Positions 8,210-16,711 of a DNA stretch of 64,000 nucleotides are shown here, piece after piece. The DNA lies in assembly GCF_014779765.1 (NCBI RefSeq), contig NZ_JACXZA010000004.1, positions 310,001 through 374,000 on the forward strand, given 5' to 3'. This DNA is from Paenibacillus terricola (lineage in GTDB: Bacteria; Bacillota; Bacilli; Paenibacillales; Paenibacillaceae). A model generated the notes under the pieces. That model was given only the letters and a program-made list of their open reading frames with translations, did not search any database and was not told where the DNA came from. Made by a program: the position numbers and the translations under genes. Each line of letters starts with the position of its first letter. The first letter of the stretch is position 1.

Positions 8210-9445
8210 TTAGTCCTCCAGTGGTTTGTAATTGCGGTACACCGCGGGTTGGTTCGTCTGTGAGTTAGTGTCTCTTTCTTCCAGCCTTCGCATCCATGCC
8301 GTTAGGATGACAGCGCCGAATACCATTATAGCTCCGACCCATGCAGTATGGACGAGGCCAAGCTGCTCGGCAACGATGCCGCCTGTGTAGGCGCCAATCG
8401 CGATGCCGGCATTAAAGGCTGCAATGTTGACGGCTGACGCAAAATCTTTCGCTTGCGGGGCAAATCGCTCCGCCAGTATCACAACGTAGACCTGCAGTCC
8501 GGGCACGTTCATGAACGCGAGCAGGCCAAGCAGGAATACGGTCACCAGCGCAGCGCCTTGGTACGGTGCGGTGAAGGTGAACACGAGCAGCACGATCGCT
8601 TGCAGCGCGAACATGTACAGCAGGGCGTGAGCAGGCTTCTTGTTCGCGACCTTGCCGCCGATCATATTGCCGATAGCAATAGCGATGCCGTACAGCAGCA
8701 GGATCGCAGCCGTTGTCGCTTCCTTGAACCCGGATACATGGGTAAGAAGCGGGGACAAATAAGTAAAGACAACGAATGTTCCGCCGTAACCAAGCGCCGT
8801 CGTTGCGAAAGCAAGCAGCAGTCTGCCGCGTGCGACGAGCTTCAGCTGTTCTCGAAGACGCGCTGCTTGTCCACTCGGCAAGTTCGACGGGATCAACGCG
8901 AGATGCGACAGCAGCGAAACGATGCCGATCGCAACGATGATAGCGAAGGCGAAGCGCCAGCCGAGCTGCTGACCGAGGTAGGTGCCCAGCGGCACGCCTG
9001 TTACGGTCGCGATAGTAAGGCCCGAGAACATGAGCGAGATAGCGCTGGCCCGCTTGTTCTCCGGCACGAGGTCAGCGGCGATCGTGGAGCCGATCGACAT
9101 GAAGACGCCGTGGGCGAAAGCGGATATGACGCGGGCAGCTAGCAGTATGCCGATGCTTGTTGCAGATGCGGCTAATCCGTTGCCGATAATGAACGTCAGC
9201 ATGATGGCGATAAGCAGCTTCTTGCGCGGGATGCGAGCTGTCAGTGACGTTAAGACAGGCGCACCGATGGTCACGCCGAGCGCATACAGCGTTACGGTCA
9301 GGCCAGAAGTCGCAACCGATATGTGCAAGTCATCGGCGATGAGCGGCAGCAGCCCGACGCTGATAAACTCCGTTGTTCCAATTGCGAAGGCGCTCAAGGC
9401 AAGCATGAGAAGCGCCAAATTAGCTTGTTTGGGATGAAGATGCAT
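8210..9445 (-). CDS. MFS transporter, DHA1/AraJ type (YtbD-like)
   Basis: The 411-residue protein has about 12 hydrophobic helices. It carries family hallmarks such as FAIGTTEFISVGLLP in helix 1 and a loop 2-3 with ARIPRKKLL, typical of sugar-efflux/chloramphenicol-type exporters. AAAGGACG precedes the ATG. It is cotranscribed with the aldo/keto reductase downstream and diverges from the HxlR regulator. The regulated pair of exporter and reductase suggests that the pump removes the compound, or its reduced product, that the enzyme handles. Confidence 0.9.
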   Translation of the reverse strand: MHLHPKQANLALLMLALSAFAIGTTEFISVGLLPLIADDLHISVATSGLTVTLYALGVTIGAPVLTSLTARIPRKKLLIAIMLTFIIGNGLAASATSIGILLAARVISAFAHGVFMSIGSTIAADLVPENKRASAISLMFSGLTIATVTGVPLGTYLGQQLGWRFAFAIIVAIGIVSLLSHLALIPSNLPSGQAARLREQLKLVARGRLLLAFATTALGYGGTFVVFTYLSPLLTHVSGFKEATTAAILLLYGIAIAIGNMIGGKVANKKPAHALLYMFALQAIVLLVFTFTAPYQGAALVTVFLLGLLAFMNVPGLQVYVVILAERFAPQAKDFASAVNIAAFNAGIAIGAYTGGIVAEQLGLVHTAWVGAIMVFGAVILTAWMRRLEERDTNSQTNQPAVYRNYKPLED

Positions 9446-9504
9446 AATGAATCGTCCTTTACTTGTACGTATTGCAGTGCCATTCGTTTCCCGAAAGGAA
9501 GCGG

Positions 9505-9536
9505 ATTATACCAAGTGGTGCTGACCGGCCGGTAAG
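9505..9536 (-). promoter_or_regulatory. Probable promoter of the MFS/reductase operon
   Basis: A TATAAT box reads on the minus strand (9510-9505). A weak TTACCG lies 19 bp upstream. A copy of AAGTGCTAT (9534-9542) overlaps the -35 region and recurs at 9582-9590, compatible with control by the divergent HxlR protein. Confidence 0.5.
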
Positions 9537-9570
9537 TGCTATTATGGAGGTATTAGAACCAAAACAACAG

Positions 9571-9629
9571 TACGTACTTTTAAGTGCTATAGATACTAAA
9601 AAGTAATATAGGCACTTTCCAGTGCCTAT
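9571..9629. promoter_or_regulatory. Operator region for the HxlR regulator
   Basis: Three dyads lie side by side. A near-palindrome TACT-N4-AGTG is at 9575-9586. A perfect TACT-AAAA-AGTA is at 9594-9605. A perfect 9-bp inverted repeat ATAGGCACT/AGTGCCTAT with a 4-bp spacer is at 9608-9629. TACT...AGTA half-sites are the known recognition pattern of HxlR/YodB-type repressors. The cluster covers the space between the divergent promoters and ends 2 bp before the regulator's ribosome site, consistent with repression and autoregulation. Confidence 0.65.
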
Positions 9630-9648
9630 GGGAGAGGTAGTGAAACGC

Positions 9649-10026
9649 ATGACAACAACGGCAACCGGCAAGAAATACAACATCTCCGTCGAAGCAACCC
9701 TAGAGGTTATTGGAGGCAAGTGGAAGTGCGTCATCCTATGTCATCTGACGCATGGCAAGAAACGGACAAGCGACCTGAAGCGGTTGATGCCTGGCATTAC
9801 GCAGAAAATGCTAACCCAGCAGCTGCGCGAGCTGGAGCAGGACGGCATCGTCGATCGGATCGTCTATAACCAGGTGCCGCCGAAGGTGGAGTATCAACTG
9901 AGTGAATACGGGCAGACGCTTGGCTCCATTCTAACGGCGCTTTGTAATTGGGGCGAGCAGCACATCATTCGCGAGTACGGCGATAAGTTCGCGGTGCTGG
10001 AGGATAACGTGCTGAATCGCGGATAA
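9649..10026 (+). CDS. HxlR family transcriptional regulator (YtcD-like)
   Basis: The 125-residue winged-helix protein has the typical HxlR opening (KYNISVEATLEVIGGKWKCVIL) and recognition region (SDLKRLMPGITQKMLTQQL). A Cys lies in the WKCVILCHL segment, and such Cys residues act as redox or electrophile sensors in several relatives. The ATG at 9649 is chosen because GGAGAGG lies 11 bases upstream; in-frame starts at 9622 and 9640 lack proper spacing. It diverges from the MFS/AKR operon and probably represses it. The effector is unknown. Confidence 0.92.
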   Translation: MTTTATGKKYNISVEATLEVIGGKWKCVILCHLTHGKKRTSDLKRLMPGITQKMLTQQLRELEQDGIVDRIVYNQVPPKVEYQLSEYGQTLGSILTALCNWGEQHIIREYGDKFAVLEDNVLNRG

Positions 10027-10033
10027 AGCAAAC

Positions 10034-10062
10034 AGCCGCCGACCCAGATTGGGACGGCGGCT
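10034..10062 (-). terminator. Rho-independent terminator
   Basis: A 13-bp GC-rich stem (10034-10046 with 10050-10062) reads into a T-rich stretch on the minus strand. It ends the YhhN gene and may also stop the convergent HxlR transcript. Confidence 0.75.
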
Positions 10063-10080
10063 GGCGATAGGTGCTGTGGT

Positions 10081-10734
10081 CTAGCGTTGCTTAGACATAA
10101 CAGCAACGTTGCGTGCGATGCAGTACTGCGCCGCATAGTACGTCGTCATGATGAGCGTGCCTGCATAGGTGATGTCGGAGACGAACAGGTTCCACGACAG
10201 AATGGAGTCCGATGCAAGGAAGAGCAGGCTGCCGATCGTCGCCCAGAGGCGGCCGGTCATGATGGCGGACCAAGCCATCAAGGCGATAACGGTAATGTAG
10301 GCGATGACGGGAATGACAAGTCCGTTCTTATCGTCGTCCTGAAGTGCCTGTACAAGCTGCGTTCCCATGTAAGCGGCGTAGATTGCGATCGGGACGATCG
10401 ACGCGAGCCGCCAAGCGGAGAAGCGCCATTCGCCGAAGAAGCCTGTCATATAGCATAGATGGCCGATCAGGAATGCAGACAGGCCAACGACGAACCAGTC
10501 GAGCAGGCCGTCGCCGAACATACAGAAGACGAGGCCGATCAACGTCGCCCATTGTAAGCGTTTGCTTTTCTGCGGAAAATGCAGGAATGTATAGGTGATG
10601 ATGAGCAGCATCGGAATGATTTTGAACAAGAGCTTAACCGCATGTGGATCTGCAGGGATGACGAAGATGTACAGCGTGCTCATGAGCAGGATGAGCCATG
10701 GGAGTAAGCTTAGCAATCGTGTGCGTAGCGCCAC
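10081..10734 (-). CDS. YhhN family membrane protein (lysoplasmalogenase-like)
   Basis: The 217-residue polytopic protein has about eight hydrophobic helices. It carries the YhhN-type motifs FCMFGDGLLDW and a late SDSILSW segment, whose acidic residues form the active site in characterised relatives that cleave the vinyl ether of lysoplasmalogens. A GTG start at 10734 is preferred: AAGGAG lies nine bases before it, whereas the in-frame ATG at 10752 has no ribosome site and almost touches the predicted -10. A longer frame further upstream is not supported. The substrate in this organism is unknown. Confidence 0.8.
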   Translation of the reverse strand: MALRTRLLSLLPWLILLMSTLYIFVIPADPHAVKLLFKIIPMLLIITYTFLHFPQKSKRLQWATLIGLVFCMFGDGLLDWFVVGLSAFLIGHLCYMTGFFGEWRFSAWRLASIVPIAIYAAYMGTQLVQALQDDDKNGLVIPVIAYITVIALMAWSAIMTGRLWATIGSLLFLASDSILSWNLFVSDITYAGTLIMTTYYAAQYCIARNVAVMSKQR

Positions 10735-10825
10735 GGAAATTCGCTCCTTCATTGGAATTGGATTGAAAGTATTGTAACATGAAACGCAACAAGCGCAAGG
10801 GAAAATAGAGAGGACGGCAGTCGAC

Positions 10826-12193
10826 ATGGACATTCCGGCGTTAATCGGACGGCAGCGGGCATTTTTCAAGGAGGAGCAAACGAAGTCGCTTGGCGAGAGG
10901 CTGAAGCGGCTGCGGGCGCTGCGCGATGCGGTGAAGAAGCATGAGCCAGCGCTGCTTGCGGCGGTGCAGAAGGATCTGCACAAGTCGGAGTTCGAGGCGT
11001 TTACGACGGAGATCGGACTCGTGTACAAGGAAATCAGTCATGCGCTATCGCGGCTGCGGAGTTGGGCGAAACCAAAGCGCGTTCGTACGCCGCTTACTCA
11101 CTGGGGAAGCAAAAGCTACATTGTGCCGGAACCTTACGGCGTCGCACTGATTATTGCGCCGTGGAATTATCCGCTGCAGCTCGCGCTTGTACCGCTCGTT
11201 GGCGCGATTGCTGCGGGCAACACGGTTGTGCTCAAGCCATCGGAGCTGGCGCCGCATGTGTCGAGCGCAATAACAGCGGTGATCGCGGATGTGTTCGAAC
11301 CGGAGTGGGTATCGGTTGTCGAAGGCGGCGTCGAGACGAGCACGGCGCTGCTGGCGGAGAAGACGGATTACATTCTGTTCACGGGGAGTACGCATGTCGG
11401 TCGAATTGTCATGACGGCGGCTGCGAAGCATCTGACGCCCGTGACGCTGGAGCTTGGCGGCAAGAGTCCTTGTATCGTTAGCGGCGACGCGGATCTGAAG
11501 CTGGCCGCCAAGCGGATTGCGTTCGGCAAGTTCACGAATGCGGGTCAGACGTGCGTGGCGCCGGACTATGTATACGTGCAGAGCGGGGTGAAGGATGCAT
11601 TCCTCGGGCACCTGGCTGCGGCGGTGAAAGAGCTGTATGGGGATGATCCGCTGCGCAATCCGAGCTATACGCATTTGATCAGCGATCGGCATTTTGCAAG
11701 GCTGGCGGCTTTTCTTCGTGATGGCCGGGTTGTGATTGGCGGACAGACGGATGCGAGCCAGCTTGCGATTGCGCCGACCGTATTGGACGGCGTCGACTGG
11801 TCATCACCAGTGATGCAGGATGAGATCTTCGGCCCCGTGCTGCCGGTGCTCGCGTATGATCGGATCGAGGACGTGTACGAAGCGGTACTGGCGCGGCCGA
11901 AGCCGCTCGCACTCTATCTGTTCAGCAGCAACCGTGAGCTTCAGCAACGCGTCATCGACCGTCTGTCGTTTGGCGGCGGGTGCATCAATGATACGCTCAT
12001 GCATTTTGCCTCATCGTACTTGCCGGTTGGCGGGGTAGGGGAGAGCGGGATCGGCAGCTACCATGGGGAGAACACGTTCTTCACGTTCTCGCATCAGAAG
12101 AGTGTACTGCGGCAGGCAACATGGTTCGATATCCCGCTGCGTTACCCGACATCGAAGGCGGGGCTTGCGATCATTAGGAAGTTGATGAAGTAG
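10826..12193 (+). CDS. Aldehyde dehydrogenase, NAD(P)-dependent (YwdH-like)
   Basis: The 455-residue enzyme oxidises aldehydes to carboxylic acids. The catalytic nucleophile is Cys243 (NAGQTC), the general base Glu209 (LELGGKSP), and the oxyanion Asn114 lies in PWNYPLQL. Length and the C-terminal PVGGVGESGIG...HGENTFFTFSHQKSV segment match the ALDH3-like group that includes YwdH and fatty-aldehyde dehydrogenases. A GAGAGGACG ribosome site precedes the ATG. It is monocistronic and divergent from the YhhN gene. A pathway link with YhhN, which releases fatty aldehyde from lysoplasmalogen in other organisms, is possible but only inferred. Confidence 0.93.
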   Translation: MDIPALIGRQRAFFKEEQTKSLGERLKRLRALRDAVKKHEPALLAAVQKDLHKSEFEAFTTEIGLVYKEISHALSRLRSWAKPKRVRTPLTHWGSKSYIVPEPYGVALIIAPWNYPLQLALVPLVGAIAAGNTVVLKPSELAPHVSSAITAVIADVFEPEWVSVVEGGVETSTALLAEKTDYILFTGSTHVGRIVMTAAAKHLTPVTLELGGKSPCIVSGDADLKLAAKRIAFGKFTNAGQTCVAPDYVYVQSGVKDAFLGHLAAAVKELYGDDPLRNPSYTHLISDRHFARLAAFLRDGRVVIGGQTDASQLAIAPTVLDGVDWSSPVMQDEIFGPVLPVLAYDRIEDVYEAVLARPKPLALYLFSSNRELQQRVIDRLSFGGGCINDTLMHFASSYLPVGGVGESGIGSYHGENTFFTFSHQKSVLRQATWFDIPLRYPTSKAGLAIIRKLMK

Positions 12194-12209
12194 ACCCTAT
12201 CGGGTCACA

Positions 12210-12260
12210 AACAAGGCTGAACAGATGGGAGTGTCCCTCTGTTCAGCCTTGTTGTATTTT
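12210..12260. terminator. Bidirectional rho-independent terminator
   Basis: A perfect 15-bp stem (12210-12224 with 12239-12253) has T-rich flanks on the plus side. It separates the aldehyde dehydrogenase from the convergent membrane protein gene. Confidence 0.88.
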
Positions 12261-12272
12261 TGACGGGTACCA

Positions 12273-12932
12273 TTAGAAATAAGTCTTCCGATTCGGCTCA
12301 GCGACTCTGAGCTCGCGGTAGCGAATAAATGCATAACGCTGCAATCCCGCTGTATGCGCGATGGCTAATTCGCCAAGCTCGTCCGCCTTCGTGAAGTCGC
12401 CGCGACGGAATGCCTCTTCTGCTTCAAGCGCGTATTTCAGGCCTTGATGATCAACCATTCGCTTGGATTGTTCGAAGCCGGACTGATCGTCCTGCAGCAG
12501 CCTTACTAGCGCACGGGCCACATACTTCACGTCATTGTTGTCCTGCTGATTAATATGCTGCTCGGCTTCCTGCCAGCGCTCGCTTGCAATCGCAAGATTG
12601 GCACCTAGTACAGCCCGAAGCTTATCGTTATTAATGCTCCCTAATTTCTCGGCAGCTGATTCCGGCTTACCGTCAATCAGATCGCATACCGCTGCATAAT
12701 AAGGAATGGTGCGGCCTAGTTTTCTAATGCACTTGTCCACTGCGTCGTTGTTGCGCGAGTAACGAAGCAAGTAATTCGTAGGAATGATCCATGCACCATA
12801 GCTGACGACCACTATACCTGCGACGATGAGGATCAACGTCGTTGTGTTAAAATTCGTACCGCTCATGCCGAGCCATACGCCGATGATGATGCCTAGAACG
12901 ACCGCGAATGCTAATCGTTTTATAAATCTCAT
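12273..12932 (-). CDS. Membrane-anchored helical-repeat protein of unknown function
   Basis: The 219-residue protein has two N-terminal membrane helices (about 5-25 and 32-52). A cytoplasmic, mostly helical domain follows with TPR-like spacing (LGANLAIASERWQEAEQH, ALEAEEAFRRGDFTKADEL). I do not recognise a named family. Such proteins usually act as membrane-bound scaffolds. It stands alone, with its own terminator arrangement on both sides. The gene is real by length, composition and clean ends; the function is open. Confidence 0.75.
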   Translation of the reverse strand: MRFIKRLAFAVVLGIIIGVWLGMSGTNFNTTTLILIVAGIVVVSYGAWIIPTNYLLRYSRNNDAVDKCIRKLGRTIPYYAAVCDLIDGKPESAAEKLGSINNDKLRAVLGANLAIASERWQEAEQHINQQDNNDVKYVARALVRLLQDDQSGFEQSKRMVDHQGLKYALEAEEAFRRGDFTKADELGELAIAHTAGLQRYAFIRYRELRVAEPNRKTYF

Positions 12933-13082
12933 AGCGTGTGTATCCCCCTCTTATATCGAATAGAGCACAACTAACTATACACGACTGAAGGGGAGGATAA
13001 ACCGTTTGTAAAATATTAACGCCAATTACTATTTTCCATTGCAATCCGATGAGGCTCGCACAACACTAGGAATCATGAATAG

Positions 13083-13139
13083 AAAAGGGGCCGATCCTGT
13101 GGTCATCTGCAAGGATGACTTTCAAGGACAGCCCTTTTC
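13083..13139 (-). terminator. Terminator-like hairpin
   Basis: An outer stem AAAAGGGGC/GCCCTTTT encloses an inner dyad around GTCATC/GGATGAC. It lies downstream of the minus-strand operon ending at 13220 and is its likely terminator, after about 80 bp of trailer. Confidence 0.6.
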
Positions 13140-13219
13140 GTTATGCACTCTGCTGCTGTACCTCACGACGCTCGAGTGCGCAGAACAGAATGCGTAATGG
13201 TTGTTGAAACCGACCGGGA

Positions 13220-13912
13220 TTATTTGAGCTTAGCGACACCGACCGCGATCTTCTCGAGCTGCGCTTTGGATACCATTTGGTCCGGGGAGCTGATCGTAAC
13301 AATGCGATCGTCGAGCTGGAAGCTCAGCATAGGGACATCGCTAGGCGTATACCATTTGGCCTTGACGCCGTTCGATAACGTCACTTCCTTGCTCTCGTAA
13401 CCGTCCGAATAATCGCGAGGGGACACGTTGACAATCATATGGGAGAAGACGAGATTTACGCCATCGCCCGTACCGACTGCTTTCTGAAAGGCGTCGCCTT
13501 TGTTCATCAGCGTAGGAGCGTATGCGGTCTCGAAGCCGTCGAAGCCGGCGAACGCTGCCTTGATCGCCTTGATCTGCGCCGCGGTATAAGTCACGTCGAC
13601 TACGGCAGCCGTAGTGCCCGTGCCGATGCGGACCTGCTGCGTTGCCGCGTCGTAGACGATCGGCACGTTAAGCGCATCGCTTACCGCTCTTACAGGAAGA
13701 TAGGTCGTGTTGTTGTAAGTGATTGGAGACAGCTTGTTGCCATTCCCATCCTTTGCGGTGAAGTGGCTGCCGCTCACCTGGATGTCTAGACTGCCGTTCA
13801 GATAGGCGGTGATCTTCTGCAAGTTGGTTCCGGCATACACGCCGCCTGCGCCCGCTACCGTCATCCCAAGCACCATTACGCCGAGTACTGATTTCTTCAT
13901 CATGTTTGTCAT
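13220..13912 (-). CDS. Secreted protein with copper-amine-oxidase N-terminal-like domain
   Basis: The 230-residue protein has a signal peptide (about 1-28, ending VYAG). A stalk domain common in Paenibacillus secreted proteins follows, with the YNNTTYLPVRAVSDALNV motif (about residues 65-95), then a C-terminal domain I do not recognise. The N-terminal domain is named after copper amine oxidases, but no catalytic amine-oxidase domain is present. AGGAG lies 8 bases before the ATG and the gene starts 13 bp after the upstream lipoprotein gene. It is the last gene of the two-component operon and may be its output or an envelope sensor. Confidence 0.8.
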   Translation of the reverse strand: MTNMMKKSVLGVMVLGMTVAGAGGVYAGTNLQKITAYLNGSLDIQVSGSHFTAKDGNGNKLSPITYNNTTYLPVRAVSDALNVPIVYDAATQQVRIGTGTTAAVVDVTYTAAQIKAIKAAFAGFDGFETAYAPTLMNKGDAFQKAVGTGDGVNLVFSHMIVNVSPRDYSDGYESKEVTLSNGVKAKWYTPSDVPMLSFQLDDRIVTISSPDQMVSKAQLEKIAVGVAKLK

Positions 13913-13925
13913 ATGAATCGCTCCT

Positions 13926-15062
13926 TTATGATTTAAAATCTATGATTTGCGTTACCGGCAGTCCATTCTCTCCACCTACCGTCACGCCGAGCCGGGTGCC
14001 GGAAGGATTCCAACTGAGAGGATACTGCGGGAAATAAGATGGTCCGACAGGCGATACTTTGCCCGTGGCCGAGTCGTATACGTACACGCCGTTCATGCCG
14101 CTCTTCTCCTCGGCGTAGACTGAGAAGGCGAGCATCGAGCCGTCCGGGGACCAGGCCACATCGTTAATGAGATCACCCTTGCCGATCATGTAGCCTTGCG
14201 CGCTGCCCGCGCTATTGTACATCGTTAACTTGGTACTCGATACGCCTTCGGCGTAGGCGGGGGTTACCGCTATTCGGGTACCGTCGGGGGATAAACGGAA
14301 CTCTCCTGCTCCCTTGACTAGTGTCGTTGGAGCAGCGTCTCCCAGCGCAAAAGCCTTCAACGTCTGCTTGCCGTCCACATAGTAGATTCTGTCATGGCCG
14401 GCTTCGAACTGTTCGAACGTCTCCACGTCCGGGTCATGAAGCGGAATCACTTCGCTCCGGCCATCCGCTTGAATGGCGTAGAGCTCGCCTCGGCCGTTCA
14501 TGGAGCCGGCTGCTAAGATATAAGTGTCTTCATCCAGCCAGCTGCCTTTCTCGAGATAATTGTCGACCTTTACCTCGATGCGTTGCTGCGTGGTCAGGTT
14601 CAGGACGTAGTTCGAAGCGGTGTATTTGTCGTGCCATTCCTGAATGAAGGCGAGCTTGCCGCCCGGGGAGACCGTCTCCCGCACCGTCGCTCCAGGGGCG
14701 GATGGCTCTTTAAGGGGCAGCAGCTGCCCTTGCGAGTCGGTGAGCAGGTCGACGTTCGTCTCGAAGTACTCGAACTTCGCTTCTTCCGTCTGCGTAGCGG
14801 CCTTGGTCATCTTCGTCAAGATGATGCTCACCTTGTCATCAGACAGCCACTTCGCGATCGCTGCGCCTTCCAGACGATGAATTCGCGACACCGCGACATC
14901 ATCGTTAGGCTTGCGTCCTCCGTCCTTCACGACGGTCAGCGTCCGACCTTCGTTAGGCGTCAGGATCGACCCGCTGTCCGCCGAGCTGCAACCGGCAAGC
15001 CCCGTGGTCACAGCTGCGATGATTCCGAGCATCGCGATTCTCCATGCTCCGTCATGCCCCAT
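13926..15062 (-). CDS. Lipoprotein with TolB/WD40-like beta-propeller
   Basis: The 378-residue protein starts with a lipoprotein signal whose lipobox is LAGC (Cys near residue 25), so it is anchored outside the cytoplasmic membrane. The body has repeated blade motifs such as FRLSPDGTRIAV, VAWSPDGSMLAF and LSWNPSGTRLGV, typical of WD40-like/TolB propellers. AGGAGG precedes the ATG. It lies between the histidine kinase and the copper-amine-oxidase-N gene in one operon, and could act as an extracytoplasmic partner of the kinase. Ligand unknown. Confidence 0.83.
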   Translation of the reverse strand: MGHDGAWRIAMLGIIAAVTTGLAGCSSADSGSILTPNEGRTLTVVKDGGRKPNDDVAVSRIHRLEGAAIAKWLSDDKVSIILTKMTKAATQTEEAKFEYFETNVDLLTDSQGQLLPLKEPSAPGATVRETVSPGGKLAFIQEWHDKYTASNYVLNLTTQQRIEVKVDNYLEKGSWLDEDTYILAAGSMNGRGELYAIQADGRSEVIPLHDPDVETFEQFEAGHDRIYYVDGKQTLKAFALGDAAPTTLVKGAGEFRLSPDGTRIAVTPAYAEGVSSTKLTMYNSAGSAQGYMIGKGDLINDVAWSPDGSMLAFSVYAEEKSGMNGVYVYDSATGKVSPVGPSYFPQYPLSWNPSGTRLGVTVGGENGLPVTQIIDFKS

Positions 15063-15157
15063 TGTCCGTACCTCCTGATCGAGCTGCAGGGATCATCGAC
15101 TCGCTGGCTTCTGCCGCCGTCTTAAGCGTCATTGACGTCCCTGCTGACTCTAAATAT

Positions 15158-15192
15158 AAAGGCCGGATATCTCGAATAGATATCCGGCTTGT
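15158..15192 (-). terminator. Hairpin downstream of the kinase gene
   Basis: A roughly 14-bp stem (AAGCCGGATATCTA with its complement, CGAA-type loop) reads into an AT-rich stretch on the minus strand. It sits inside the operon and may attenuate transcription of the two envelope-protein genes rather than end the transcript. Confidence 0.65.
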
Positions 15193-15210
15193 ATCGAACT
15201 TGTAAACATT

Positions 15211-16692
15211 TCAGTTCGTCTCTGTATCCTCGGCATCGAAGAGTCGCAGCTCCAAGACGAAACGCGAGCCTTCCGGGCCGGACTCGGCGAGATGAACGGT
15301 CCCGCCTTGCTTCTCGGCGAGGCTTCGGACGAGCGGCAAACCCAGTCCTGTGCCGCCCGTCTCGCGGGAACGGTCGTCGCTGACGGTATAGAACGGGTCG
15401 AAGATCCGCTCGCGTTCTTCAGGCGGAATCCCGATCCCGGTGTCAGCGATCTCAATCTGCATAAGTTCGCTACCATCGGTGCCCGGCCTGACGGCGTTCG
15501 CGATTCGGATTGCTCCGCCTTCCCTGTTATATTTCACCGCGTTATCGAGCAGGTTGAGCAGTATATGGCCAAGGTTGTCTGGGTCCGCCCACACATTACC
15601 TTCTTCTAGTCTGGCCTCGATGCGGATATTCCTTGCATCCGCCTTGACTTGAATGCGGCCGATCGCCTCTCTTAGCGCAGGAACGATCGGAAGAGAACGC
15701 GCTGCAGCTTGGAAGTCGTAGACGTCCATAGAGGATAGCTTCAACGCCTTCTCTACGAGTTTGTACAGGCGCTTAGCTTCCTGTCGGATCTCCGTGGACG
15801 CCTTGTCCAGCAGTTCTGGATCGTCGCCGTACATGCCGAGAAGATCGGAATAAGCGAGAATGGCGGTAAGCGGGGTCTTCAGCTCATGGCTGATGTTGCC
15901 GATGAACTGTTTCTGCTGACGTTTCAGCTCCTCGAGTCGGGCAATGGCCTCGATCAGCTTCCGTTTCTCTTCCGTCAGTTCTCGTACCGACGAAGCGATG
16001 TTCTCGCTCATCTCGAAGATGCCCCGCGACAGATGCCCGAGCTCGTCCTTGCGGCGTACCGACGGGGAGGCGAGGTATCGGCCTTGCCCGATCCTGCTTG
16101 CGTCTTCGTTCAGCCTGGCTATGATGCCGACCTGGCGTCTCACGTACAGGAACCCGATCAGGAAGCCAGCTGCCAGAACGGCGCCCCCGGTCGTCAGGAA
16201 CAGGTTACGGATGCGGGCGTAGAAGTCTCTCTGCTCGGCGAGAGAGCCGTGGAACTGAACGGTCCCGAGCCGCTCGTCCGCGTTATATAGAGGCGCAAGG
16301 TAGAGGATGACATCGCCCTCGGTAATATAAGCGGACTGCCCCTTCGCGGTGATCGCCAGCGCATCCCGGACGTCGGCATGCGGCTGAATCGGCAGCGACG
16401 TCCCAGCGAAGCTGCCGTCCGTCTTGTAGAGCGTGACGGCCATGCCGCTTACTTCGCCGATGTCGACCGCGAGGTTCTGACCGCTGTCGTCCATGAACGC
16501 GTCCGGCGCCACGCGTTCGCCGGTTAAGAAGGCCTCGCGCACCCGAAGGTTCGCGAGGCTCGCCTGGTGCTCGAACGTTCGCTCTAGGCGGGTTCTTTGG
16601 TCCTCGCGGATGCCCGCCAGCACAAGCGAACTGAGCAGGGTCAGCACGAAAGCGAGCAATAGGGCCAGCAGCAAGGAGATGCGCCACTTCAT
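15211..16692 (-). CDS. Sensor histidine kinase
   Basis: The 493-residue membrane kinase has TM1 (about 6-27), an extracytoplasmic sensor of about 135 residues and TM2 (about 166-184). A HAMP domain (about 185-240) is followed by a HisKA domain with phospho-acceptor His269 (NISHELKTP) and a HATPase domain with the N box (LLNLLDNAVKYN), G1 box (DTGIGIPPEE) and G2 box (GGTGLGL). It autophosphorylates in response to an unknown envelope signal and passes the phosphate to the regulator encoded 19 bp upstream. The sensor region resembles no ligand-binding fold that I can name. Confidence 0.95.
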   Translation of the reverse strand: MKWRISLLLALLLAFVLTLLSSLVLAGIREDQRTRLERTFEHQASLANLRVREAFLTGERVAPDAFMDDSGQNLAVDIGEVSGMAVTLYKTDGSFAGTSLPIQPHADVRDALAITAKGQSAYITEGDVILYLAPLYNADERLGTVQFHGSLAEQRDFYARIRNLFLTTGGAVLAAGFLIGFLYVRRQVGIIARLNEDASRIGQGRYLASPSVRRKDELGHLSRGIFEMSENIASSVRELTEEKRKLIEAIARLEELKRQQKQFIGNISHELKTPLTAILAYSDLLGMYGDDPELLDKASTEIRQEAKRLYKLVEKALKLSSMDVYDFQAAARSLPIVPALREAIGRIQVKADARNIRIEARLEEGNVWADPDNLGHILLNLLDNAVKYNREGGAIRIANAVRPGTDGSELMQIEIADTGIGIPPEERERIFDPFYTVSDDRSRETGGTGLGLPLVRSLAEKQGGTVHLAESGPEGSRFVLELRLFDAEDTETN

Positions 16693-16711
16693 GCCGAAGA
16701 AGGGGCTCTCT

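Noticed and set aside
13220-13912. Copper amine oxidase enzyme
   Set aside because: Only the N-terminal stalk-type domain is present; there is no catalytic domain.
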